Shown here: piece after piece, positions 1-7,837 of the stretch | How positions within the stretch are numbered: the stretch's first letter is position 1 | How the letters are laid out: each line of letters opens with the position of its first letter | Origin: Limisphaerales bacterium | GTDB lineage: Bacteria; Verrucomicrobiota; Verrucomicrobiia; Limisphaerales; AAA164-E04 | Direction of reading: 5' to 3' | Assembly (NCBI GenBank): GCA_024761205.1 | Contig: JAMASS010000004.1 | Location: 62,001-126,000, forward strand | DNA: 64,000 bases | The notes under the pieces: generated by a model | What the model was told of the DNA's origin: nothing | What the model saw: only the letters and a program-made list of their open reading frames with translations | Database searches by the model: none | Position numbers and translations under genes: made by a program

Positions 1-380
1 CAAAAAGGCTACTGTTGCTCTTTGGTTGCGGCGGCGGGCGAGACCAGGGGAAACGTAGCGAAATGGGACGAGTGGCGGCGGAATGGGCGGACCAGTCGTG
101 GATCACCAATGATAACCCAAGGTATGAAGACCCGCAGCAGATTGTCGAACAGATCGTTGCCGGTATGCGCGCGGCTGGCAATCAGACCTGGGAGGTCGAG
201 TTGAATCGCCGGCGAGCGATTGAGGAAGTGATTGCCGCAGCGGCTTCCGGCGATGTGGTGTTGATCGCTGGAAAGGGGCATGAGACTTACCAGGAGATCG
301 ACGGGGCGGTGATCCCTTTTGATGATCGTCTATATGTCGAGAAGAGTTTGGAAAACCTGGCTTCAATGCAGGGGAAGTGA
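1..380 (+). CDS. murE: MurE, UDP-MurNAc-tripeptide synthetase (C-terminal fragment)
   Basis: This is the 3' end of a Mur ligase; the start lies outside the window. The reading frame is open from base 3 and encodes about 126 residues. The stretch FGCGGGRDQGKRSEMG is the typical start of the MurE C-terminal domain. It is followed by TNDNPRYEDP, which matches the DNPR motif that binds the amino acid added at position 3, and by IAGKGHETYQ, the conserved GKGHE block near the end. MurE is a cytoplasmic ligase that adds the third residue, usually meso-diaminopimelate, to UDP-MurNAc-L-Ala-D-Glu. DNPR is the form seen in diaminopimelate-adding enzymes, so I infer that substrate. The gene ends 13 bases before murF. 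Confidence 0.9.
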   Translation, partial: KRLLLLFGCGGGRDQGKRSEMGRVAAEWADQSWITNDNPRYEDPQQIVEQIVAGMRAAGNQTWEVELNRRRAIEEVIAAAASGDVVLIAGKGHETYQEIDGAVIPFDDRLYVEKSLENLASMQGK

Positions 381-393
381 GGTTGGCTTTGTG

Positions 394-1893
394 ATGAATC
401 CGCGACATCTAGGTTTTATTGCGGAGGCAGCTCGAGGTGAGTTGCGGAATGCCAGTCCTAACGACTTGGTGACCGGACTCAGTACGGATTCGCGAACCAT
501 CGGCCGAGGTGATCTTTTTGTGGCCTTGGTGGGAGATCGATTTGATGCCCACGAATTCATTACTGACGAGATTGGGGAGATCGCGAGTGCTTGTGTGGTG
601 GAATCTGCCCGCCTCGGCGGTCGTTTGGCCGGATATCCTCAGATTATGGTGGATGATACTCGGGTCGCCTTGGGCCGGCTGGCAGCGAGCTATCGTCAGT
701 CTTTCGATCTGCCGATCATCGCGGTGACCGGATCTAATGGCAAGACCTCTACCAAAAGATTCTTGAACGCAGTCTTGTCGCAGCGATTTGATGTTTGCGC
801 CAGTCCCGCGAGTTTTAATAACGATGTCGGTGTTCCTCTCTCGTTGTTGCAAATGGGTGAGAGTACTCAGGTCGCTGTTTTTGAAGTGGGAACGAATCAT
901 CCCGGTGAGATCAGACCATTGGTTGAGATGATTCAGCCTGGCTTTGGAGTGATTACCTCCATCGGGCGGAGTCATCTAGAGTTTTTTGGATCGGTTGAAG
1001 CGGTCGCGGAGGAGAAGGGAGCCTTGGGGGAGGTGCTGCCTCGTGACGGGGTCCTTTTCGTCAATGGTGACACGCCGTTTTTAGAAAAGCTTTTATCCCG
1101 GGTCGAAGCTCGGGTGGTGCGGGTTGGTTTTGAGGAATGGAATGATTGGCGGATTGGCGCTTGGGAAATGGGGCGGGAAGGAATGGAATTCTCGATCAAG
1201 GCGGAGGCCTTGGGTGGGTATCGGGAATTTCGCCTTCACGCTCTGGGTCGCCATCATCTGATCAATGCGACTTTGGCAATCGCAGTGGGGGCGGAGCTGG
1301 GGCTAACGCCAGATGAGTTGAAATCAGGAATCGCCAAGAGCGGTGCCGAGCGGATGCGCCTGGAGTGGGGAGGTTTTGGTGGCGTGATGTTGCTTGATGA
1401 CAGTTACAACGCGAACGCCGATTCCATGATCGCAGCATTGAAGACGCTTGAAGCCTTTCCGTGCAGTGGAGCTCGCTATGGTGTTCTTGGTGACATGGGG
1501 GAGCTAGGTGAATTCAGCACGGAAGCTCACGCCGAGGTGGGGCGAGTGGCGGCTGATTGTCAGGTGGATCATCTGATCAGTGTCGGTAAGTGGTCGGAGG
1601 TGACCCGCCGGGCAGCTGCGGATCAGGGAGCCGAATCAGCGGTCGCTTATGCGAACTGGGAAGCGGTGGGAGAGATGCTTTGCGATCAGCTTCGGAGCGG
1701 TGACGCGGTGCTGGTCAAGGCCTCTCGTGCGGCTCGATTGGATCGCTTGGTGGAATTTCTGAAGCAGGCATTGGGTTCTGAGGGTGAATCGGTCCGTGGT
1801 GGGCATCTGAGCTTTGACGCGGTTAACGCCTTGAATTCCGATGGGGCGATAAGTGCAGGGAGATCCGGCCGAATCCATAGGTCAAGAATTTAG
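394..1893 (+). CDS. murF: MurF, UDP-MurNAc-tripeptide--D-Ala-D-Ala ligase
   Basis: This 499-residue Mur ligase adds D-Ala-D-Ala to the tripeptide precursor in the cytoplasm. The N-terminal domain carries TGLSTDSRTIGRGDLFVAL, typical of MurF. The ATP-binding loop GSNGKTSTK starts at residue 113. EVGTNHPGEI, GRHHLINA and DDSYNANADSM are the usual MurF blocks of the central and C-terminal domains. I chose ATG at 394 because the protein start aligns with the family there and a purine-rich GGGGAAGTGAGG lies just upstream; GTG at 391 is possible. The frame stays open further upstream into murE, but that extension has no MurF character. It follows murE by 13 bases and precedes mraY by 12, so it is part of one operon. 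Confidence 0.93.
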   Translation: MNPRHLGFIAEAARGELRNASPNDLVTGLSTDSRTIGRGDLFVALVGDRFDAHEFITDEIGEIASACVVESARLGGRLAGYPQIMVDDTRVALGRLAASYRQSFDLPIIAVTGSNGKTSTKRFLNAVLSQRFDVCASPASFNNDVGVPLSLLQMGESTQVAVFEVGTNHPGEIRPLVEMIQPGFGVITSIGRSHLEFFGSVEAVAEEKGALGEVLPRDGVLFVNGDTPFLEKLLSRVEARVVRVGFEEWNDWRIGAWEMGREGMEFSIKAEALGGYREFRLHALGRHHLINATLAIAVGAELGLTPDELKSGIAKSGAERMRLEWGGFGGVMLLDDSYNANADSMIAALKTLEAFPCSGARYGVLGDMGELGEFSTEAHAEVGRVAADCQVDHLISVGKWSEVTRRAAADQGAESAVAYANWEAVGEMLCDQLRSGDAVLVKASRAARLDRLVEFLKQALGSEGESVRGGHLSFDAVNALNSDGAISAGRSGRIHRSRI

Positions 1894-1905
1894 GACCACA
1901 AAGAA

Positions 1906-3051
1906 ATGCTGTATTACCTGCACCAATATGTTCTTGAGAGCGTGGCGGGATCCTCTTGGGAAGGGCCCTTGTCTGGGCTCCGGGTCTTTCGGTATATCAC
2001 GGTGCGGAGTATCGGTGCCGCGTTCACGGCTCTGGTTCTTTCCTGGTTGTTGGCTCCCTATGTCATTACTTGGTTGAAGGCGCTCAAGTTTCGACAGAAT
2101 TATGTCGACAAAGCTGAAGCCACCGGCGACATGATTCGCGTGACCGATAAGAAGGGGACACCCACGATGGGTGGGGTTCTTATTGTATTGGCCCTGGATT
2201 TATCGGTGTTGCTGTGGGCGCAGTGGAGTTCGTTTGTGTTGTTGACCTTGCTTTCCTTGGTCGTGCTATCGGCCTTGGGTTTCTATGACGACTACCTCAA
2301 GGTGATTAAACAGGACAACGAGGGGGCCAAGTCCAATGTCAAGCTCTGGGTGCAAGTGATCCTTTCACTGGCGGTCGTCGGTTACTTGTGGATGGTGCCT
2401 GATACTCGAAGCTTGATTGCGGATGTGATGGTCCCATTCATTAAATATCCCATCTTGGAAAATGTTGTCTTGGCCGGGACAGGGATCACGGTCCTGGCGA
2501 TTGTGGGTAGTTCCAATGCGGTCAATTTGACGGATGGTCTTGATGGGTTGGCGATTGGCTGCACGATCATCGTGACGATTGTGTTTATCCTGATGACCTA
2601 TGTTGCCGGAAACATCAAGTTTGCCACTTATCTACAAATCCCTTATGTGCGGGGAGCGGGTGAGTTGACGGTTTTCTGTGCCGCAATGTTAGGAGCGAGT
2701 GTCGGTTTCCTTTGGTACAACTGTCACCCTGCTCAAGTATTTATGGGGGACACGGGTTCGTTGGCTTTGGGAGGTGCTCTGGGAATCATGGCGGTCTTAA
2801 TTCACCAGCCATTTATCTTAGTGATAGCCGGTGGGGTGTTTGTTGCCGAGGCGGTCTCGGTGATTCTTCAAGTGGGCTGGTATAAATACCACATGAAGTG
2901 TTTTGGAGTGGATCGCCGTTTGTTCTTGCGGGCACCCCTGCACCACCATTTTGAGAAGATGGGTTGGCAGGAGTCCAAGGTGGTTACTCGCTTCTATATT
3001 CTTTCTGGATTATGTGCCGGGTTGGCCTTGTTAACATTGAAGATTCGGTAG
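1906..3051 (+). CDS. mraY: MraY, phospho-MurNAc-pentapeptide translocase
   Basis: MraY is the integral membrane enzyme that moves phospho-MurNAc-pentapeptide onto undecaprenyl phosphate, making lipid I. The 381-residue product has about ten hydrophobic segments and the diagnostic motifs in order: KKGTPTMGG near residue 84, FYDDYLK (catalytic aspartates), SSNAVNLTDGLDGLAIG, and the C-terminal FLRAPLHHHFEKMG triple histidine. Length is slightly above the E. coli enzyme because of a longer N-terminal segment before the first helix. It sits 12 bases after murF and 32 before murD. Nothing looks degenerate. Confidence 0.95.
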   Translation: MLYYLHQYVLESVAGSSWEGPLSGLRVFRYITVRSIGAAFTALVLSWLLAPYVITWLKALKFRQNYVDKAEATGDMIRVTDKKGTPTMGGVLIVLALDLSVLLWAQWSSFVLLTLLSLVVLSALGFYDDYLKVIKQDNEGAKSNVKLWVQVILSLAVVGYLWMVPDTRSLIADVMVPFIKYPILENVVLAGTGITVLAIVGSSNAVNLTDGLDGLAIGCTIIVTIVFILMTYVAGNIKFATYLQIPYVRGAGELTVFCAAMLGASVGFLWYNCHPAQVFMGDTGSLALGGALGIMAVLIHQPFILVIAGGVFVAEAVSVILQVGWYKYHMKCFGVDRRLFLRAPLHHHFEKMGWQESKVVTRFYILSGLCAGLALLTLKIR

Positions 3052-3083
3052 TGGCGAAAATAGCGGAAGATAGGAGCGTGTCG

Positions 3084-4601
3084 ATGCAAGTATTTAGGGG
3101 ACAACGAGTGATCGTGATCGGTGCCGGGGCTAGTGGCTTCGCCGCCTCCCGCTTGTTGTCTCAGCGTGGCGCGTTGGTCTGGCTCGTGGATGGGGGATCA
3201 GCGGCATTGAGTGCCTCTCGCATCAAGGAGCTCGAAGCTTTGGGGATTACCGTTCGGTTTGAGTTTTCCGATCTAACGGTTGAATCTTGGGACCTGGGAG
3301 TGGTCAGTCCTGGTGTGGCTCGCGAGTCCGGATTGATGCAGCAGTTGCTGCGGCGTTGCGTGCCGGTGATCAGCGAGATTGAGTTGGGATTTCGATTGTC
3401 GGCCTGCCCTGTAATCGCGATCACGGGGACGAACGGTAAAACCACGACCACACGTTTGGTCGAAACGGTGATTCGGCAGGGGGATCGGAAGGCGATCGCT
3501 GCGGGCAATATCGGCCTTCCGTTTTGTTCGGTGGTGAGTGATCACTCCGATTTGGACTATGCCGTTCTCGAGATCAGTTCGTTTCAACTGGAACATGTGG
3601 AGCATTTCAAACCCAAGGTGGCCGTGCTGTTGAATCTCGCCCCGGATCACTTGGATCGTCACCGGACCTTCGAGGGTTATTGCCGGGCCAAGGCACGGTT
3701 ATTTGAAAATCAGGACAGTGCTGATTGGGCGATCATTCAGTGGGAGGCAAAGGAGCACCTCATGATGATGGGCGTCGAATTTGGCGAACACGTCTTGACC
3801 TTTAGTTCCAAGAATCCCGCTGCGAATGTCTACTACGAACGGGGTTTGCTGGTGAGTCGCATTCCCGGTTGGTCAGGGGTGCTCTATGATTGCCGTTCGG
3901 GCAGACTGGTTGGGGTGCATAATGCAGAGAATTTGATGGCCACACTCTTGGTCGGCTATGTTTTGGGTATTTCATTGAGTGAAATGCGTTTGGCATTGGC
4001 GGGTTTCCGTGGGGAGTCTCACCGATTCGAGTTACTGAATCCCGTGGGTGGTGTGGCCGTGATCAACGACTCCAAGGCAACGAATCCGGATTCTTTGCGT
4101 GCGGCCATTGAAGCCACGGATGGCATCTTACACTCAACCGGAAGTCTTTGGCTGATTGCCGGCGGATTGAATAAACAGCTCCCTTTTCAGGAGTTGGGGT
4201 CGCTGGTGGCCGCCAAGGTTGCCGGGGCGTACCTCTTCGGACAAGCTCGAGATGAGATGGCGGCAGCGCTAGGGCGTCATGCGGAGTGTTTTCTGGTCGA
4301 GACACTCAATGAGGCAGTGAGCAGGGCGTTTGGGCGAGCCCGAACTGGCGACATGATTCTTTTCTCTCCGGGCTGTGCCAGCTTTGATCAATTCAGCAAT
4401 TATGCCGAGCGGGGCGACACGTTTTGTTCGCTGATCGATCGGATGCGATCCCAGAGTTTTGTCGAGAACCAGAAATCCGCTCATCATGGCTCCCAATTTG
4501 ATTCTAGCACGCCTCGGGCCGGACAGGTCCCAAACGATGGAGATACATTGATGAATCGTGCTCTTGCTCGCACGGCGACAACCGAGAAAATTTACCATTA
4601 A
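3084..4601 (+). CDS. murD: MurD, UDP-MurNAc-L-Ala--D-Glu ligase
   Basis: MurD adds D-glutamate to UDP-MurNAc-L-Ala. The product has 505 residues. It opens with a Rossmann-like VIVIGAGASGFAASRLL, then SPGVARES, the ATP loop GTNGKTTTTRLVE at about residue 115, ISSFQLE, LNLAPDHLDRH, and NDSKATNPDSLRAAIEA, all characteristic. SPGCASFDQFSNYAERG is the canonical C-terminal block. ATG at 3084 is preferred because AGGAG lies 7 bases upstream; the frame is open back into mraY but that part is not MurD-like. After the normal end there is an additional tail of about 50 residues, rich in Ser, Thr and charged residues, with no recognisable domain. The tail may be disordered. Confidence 0.93.
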   Translation: MQVFRGQRVIVIGAGASGFAASRLLSQRGALVWLVDGGSAALSASRIKELEALGITVRFEFSDLTVESWDLGVVSPGVARESGLMQQLLRRCVPVISEIELGFRLSACPVIAITGTNGKTTTTRLVETVIRQGDRKAIAAGNIGLPFCSVVSDHSDLDYAVLEISSFQLEHVEHFKPKVAVLLNLAPDHLDRHRTFEGYCRAKARLFENQDSADWAIIQWEAKEHLMMMGVEFGEHVLTFSSKNPAANVYYERGLLVSRIPGWSGVLYDCRSGRLVGVHNAENLMATLLVGYVLGISLSEMRLALAGFRGESHRFELLNPVGGVAVINDSKATNPDSLRAAIEATDGILHSTGSLWLIAGGLNKQLPFQELGSLVAAKVAGAYLFGQARDEMAAALGRHAECFLVETLNEAVSRAFGRARTGDMILFSPGCASFDQFSNYAERGDTFCSLIDRMRSQSFVENQKSAHHGSQFDSSTPRAGQVPNDGDTLMNRALARTATTEKIYH

Positions 4602-4619
4602 CCCAGAATCACAAATCAT

Positions 4620-5450
4620 ATGAGCCATTCTAATCCAGTACTTCCGCCCGGATCGTCCTTAAACGATCGCAAACATCGCAAGACCAAGATCATCATCACC
4701 GTGTGCGGCATTGTGGCGCTCCACGTCCTGCCCATTAGTGGTCTGCTCTTGATGCAAGGTTGTAAATCGGAGCAGGAACAGATGGCGAATGAGACCGTGA
4801 ACACTCCCAATGATGAGATCCCTTTGTTGAACATCAACGATTTGTATCAGGAAATCGAAACCACAGAGACGGGCACCTCGTTACCGATCACGGGTGGAGC
4901 GCCTGATATCCCAAAGCCCAACCAAAACCTTGAGCCCATGATTTCAACTGAGCTGATTCTCGAGGAGCCGGATCCGACTCCAGTCAACGGTCTGGGCGAG
5001 GTGGCCGCCCATATGCCTGGGATGCCAACGCAATTACCCACTACCCAAGAATCGCCGACAACATCGTCGCCACCGTCCTTGGACTATAAGATCAAGCCGG
5101 GAGATCGTCTTTACTCTTTGGCGCGAGAATACAGCTCAACCGTCGATGCGATCCTTGGGGCGAATCCGGGTGTCGATCCCAGACGCCTGCGGGTGGGGCA
5201 GTCGATCATGATTCCCAGAAATGCCAATTCCCCGCAGCCACCCCCGTCAGGCGGCGTCCGTGGTGGTCACGCGTCGGACGGCAAAATCTACTTGGTGAAA
5301 TGGGGCGATACCTTGACGCGAATCGCCCGTCAGAACGGCATCTCATTGCGTGCTTTGCGGAAGGAGAACGCGCTAAATACGGATCGGATTTTAGTGGGGC
5401 AGAAGCTCAAGATTCCAGTTGCCGAGGGGGCGTCGGCGAAAGCGGAGTAA
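4620..5450 (+). CDS. LysM-domain cell-wall-binding protein inside the dcw operon
   Basis: The 276-residue protein has a short basic N-terminus, one hydrophobic segment (about residues 24-43) and LMQGC, a plausible lipobox, so it is probably exported and may be lipid-anchored. A Pro/Thr-rich linker follows. Two LysM repeats make up the C-terminal half: about residues 157-201 (YKIKPGDRLYSLA to GQSIMIP) and 224-267 (YLVKWGDTLTRIA to GQKLKIP). LysM modules bind GlcNAc-containing glycan, so I infer peptidoglycan binding. No hydrolase domain is visible. Its position between murD and ftsW suggests a structural or scaffolding role in septal wall synthesis. Its frame ends inside the long upstream open stretch of ftsW, 41 bases before the ftsW start chosen here. 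Confidence 0.85.
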   Translation: MSHSNPVLPPGSSLNDRKHRKTKIIITVCGIVALHVLPISGLLLMQGCKSEQEQMANETVNTPNDEIPLLNINDLYQEIETTETGTSLPITGGAPDIPKPNQNLEPMISTELILEEPDPTPVNGLGEVAAHMPGMPTQLPTTQESPTTSSPPSLDYKIKPGDRLYSLAREYSSTVDAILGANPGVDPRRLRVGQSIMIPRNANSPQPPPSGGVRGGHASDGKIYLVKWGDTLTRIARQNGISLRALRKENALNTDRILVGQKLKIPVAEGASAKAE

Positions 5451-5491
5451 GCGGGATTGAGAATGGGGAAGGCGGAAGGATATCGTCACCT

Positions 5492-6613
5492 ATGCGGGTT
5501 GCCACCATGTTTTTGGTTCTCTCGGTTGCCGGATTGCTTACTTTGGGTGTGGTGATGCAGTACAGCGCGGTGATCTATGGCGGGAACCAGACGTTCTTGT
5601 TCAAACAGCTGTGTTGGACTGCGCTGGGGTTGTTCTTTTGTCTCATGGTGGCCATCATAGACTACCGTTGGTTGAAGGATTGGTTTTGGTTGCTCCTAGG
5701 CGTGGCGGTGGTTCTTTTGGCATTGGTCTTGCATCCGGACTTTGGCACACGAATCAATGGGGCGCGCCGATGGTTCGTTTACGGGTGGTTCAGTTTCCAG
5801 CCGTCTGAGTGTGCGAAGTTGGCTCTGATCACATTTGTGGCTTGGTATGGCGATCGGTATCGGCGTTACATGCCGACTTTTTGGCAAGGTCTGGTTATCC
5901 CGGGCCTGATGATTAGCAGCGTTCTGGGCCTGATTTTTGTCGAGCCGGATTGGGGGGCAACCATTCTCCTAGGTGCGGTTTCTGTGGTCATGTTGTTGGT
6001 CGCGGGTGCTCGATGGAAATTCGTAGTGCCGCTGTTGATCGGTGCGGCGGCACTGTTGGTCATTTTACTCATCTTGGATCCAGTGCGGAGCGAACGCCTC
6101 AGAGCTTGGTTCAATCCGGAGATGATGAAGGATGATGCCGGTTATCAAGTTTGGCAGTCGCTCTTGGCGTTGGGATCCGGAGGCCTAGAAGGTCTTGGGC
6201 TTGGAAATGGTCGGCAGAAACTGGGCTTCCTTCCGCTTCATCAGACGGACTTTATTTTCCCATTGATTGGAGAGGAGCTTGGGCTCGTCGCTACGATGGG
6301 GGTGATTCTCGTCTTTGCCGTGCTGATCGTTTCTGGGGTGTTTATTGCGGCCAAAGCTCGGGATAACTTCGGGTTTTTATTGGGCTCGGGAATCACGTTT
6401 CTGATTGGTCTTCAGGCCTTTGTCAACATCGGTGTGGTGACTAATACGTTGCCCAATAAGGGGTTGGCTTTGCCGTTTATCAGTTACGGGGGATCGAGTC
6501 TCCTGATGATGCTAGTGTCGGTGGGCGTTCTCATCAGTATCGCCCGCCGAGGAGGAAAATCTCAATCTTTGATGGCTCCGGTTACCGTGGAATCCGAGCC
6601 CATGCCAGCATGA
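5492..6613 (+). CDS. ftsW: FtsW, septal peptidoglycan glycosyltransferase (SEDS family)
   Basis: FtsW is a SEDS membrane protein that polymerises lipid II at the division septum with its cognate transpeptidase. The 373-residue product has about ten hydrophobic helices. Family marks include FQPSECAKLALI, FVEPDWGATILL, GLGNGRQKLGFLP followed by HTDFIFPLIGEELG, and the C-terminal NKGLALPFISYGGSS. ATG at 5492 is preferred because it places the first helix near the N-terminus; the frame is open upstream across the LysM gene, but that peptide is not SEDS-like. GGCGGAAGGA upstream could serve as ribosome binding site, though the spacing is a little long. FtsW rather than RodA is inferred from its position between murD and murG. 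Confidence 0.9.
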   Translation: MRVATMFLVLSVAGLLTLGVVMQYSAVIYGGNQTFLFKQLCWTALGLFFCLMVAIIDYRWLKDWFWLLLGVAVVLLALVLHPDFGTRINGARRWFVYGWFSFQPSECAKLALITFVAWYGDRYRRYMPTFWQGLVIPGLMISSVLGLIFVEPDWGATILLGAVSVVMLLVAGARWKFVVPLLIGAAALLVILLILDPVRSERLRAWFNPEMMKDDAGYQVWQSLLALGSGGLEGLGLGNGRQKLGFLPLHQTDFIFPLIGEELGLVATMGVILVFAVLIVSGVFIAAKARDNFGFLLGSGITFLIGLQAFVNIGVVTNTLPNKGLALPFISYGGSSLLMMLVSVGVLISIARRGGKSQSLMAPVTVESEPMPA

Positions 6614-7836
6614 GTAGACGCCGAGATTTCAGTCAATGCAAAGTGGCGATTGCCTGTGGTGGGACCGGCGGACATTTCTTCCCCGGGCTGGCGATCGGTC
6701 AAGAAGTAATACGGCGCGGCGGTCAGGTTCTGCTCCTGGCTTCGCGCAAAGGGATCGATCGGGTGGCGGCCAGCACGCTGCCGGGATCCCGGATCGAGTT
6801 TCTTCCCTCCGTGGCGCTCATCCGAGGTCAGGTAATCGCGTTTGCTTGGGGGTTAATCCAATCGTTGGGGTGCTGTCTGAGATGCTTTTCGATTTGGAAG
6901 CCCGATATCGTGTTGGTCATGGGCGGCTTCACTAGCGTGGCTCCAGCGGTGGCGGGGCGCCTGCTCGGGGCTCGAGTGTATCTGCATGAGGCGAACTCGG
7001 TTCCTGGCCGTGCGAACCGATCTTTGGCAGGATTGTGCCATGGGATTTTTGTTGGCTTCCCGTTTGTCAGGAAAGCCTTCCGCAGTCGAGCGGTTCGTGT
7101 TAGCGGCACCCCCGTCCGCAGTCAGTTTGAGCAGGCGATTCCGCCTGATTGCTATGATCGACTGGGATTGGCTGCTGATGCGCCGATCCTGTTGGTCATG
7201 GGCGGTAGCCAGGGTGCCCGGGCGATCAATGATCTAATGTTGGAGATCGCGCCCTATCTTGCGCATCGGCACCCCGGGTTGCAGGTGATTCACCTCACTG
7301 GCCGGCATGACCGAGGCTCGTTGCAGGCGCTCTATCAGCGCTTGGGAATGCGGCATTATGTAAGTGAATTCTGTGCGGATACGTCCGAGTTGGTGCGGGT
7401 GGCGACGGCGGTATTGTCGCGGGCTGGTGCTTCGAGCCTGGCGGAGTATGCGGCTGCACGAGTGCCAGCGCTGCTGGTCCCGTATCCTCAGGCGGTTGAT
7501 GATCATCAAAAGCAGAATGCCATGATCTTTGGAGATGGGGGTGCCGCCGAATGGCTCGACCAGCGCACCCTCAAGCCGTCATTCGCCGCTCAAGTGCTGA
7601 GTCGGTTGCTTTTCGACCGCAAGGTTCGCCGCAGTATGAAAGAGGCGTTGCAGCGATGGGACGCCCGAGGGGCGGCCGGAAGGATTGCCGATGGCCTGAT
7701 GGGTGAATGGGTGACTGATAGGGGTGCCACTCCTGCGGGGGAGACTAAGGGGCCATTGGGTCGTGGAGTGGTCTATAAAAGCTCGTCTTCCGAATGTCCG
7801 GAGAATCGTCTGAGTCGAGCGTTGATCTTGAATTGA
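6610..7836 (+). CDS. murG: MurG, lipid II synthase (GlcNAc transferase)
   Basis: MurG transfers GlcNAc from UDP-GlcNAc to lipid I on the cytoplasmic face of the membrane. The 408-residue product shows the GT-B pattern: ACGGTGGHFFPGLAI near the N-terminus, HEANSVPGRANR, VSGTPVR, GGSQGARAIND at the start of the second domain, SRAGASSLAEYAA and PYPQAVDDHQKQNA. The start codon overlaps the ftsW stop as ATGA, a sign of translational coupling. The C-terminus runs about 40 residues past the usual end with no clear domain. The next gene begins one base after its stop. Confidence 0.93.
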   Translation: MSRRRDFSQCKVAIACGGTGGHFFPGLAIGQEVIRRGGQVLLLASRKGIDRVAASTLPGSRIEFLPSVALIRGQVIAFAWGLIQSLGCCLRCFSIWKPDIVLVMGGFTSVAPAVAGRLLGARVYLHEANSVPGRANRSLAGLCHGIFVGFPFVRKAFRSRAVRVSGTPVRSQFEQAIPPDCYDRLGLAADAPILLVMGGSQGARAINDLMLEIAPYLAHRHPGLQVIHLTGRHDRGSLQALYQRLGMRHYVSEFCADTSELVRVATAVLSRAGASSLAEYAAARVPALLVPYPQAVDDHQKQNAMIFGDGGAAEWLDQRTLKPSFAAQVLSRLLFDRKVRRSMKEALQRWDARGAAGRIADGLMGEWVTDRGATPAGETKGPLGRGVVYKSSSSECPENRLSRALILN

Positions 7837-7837
7837 G

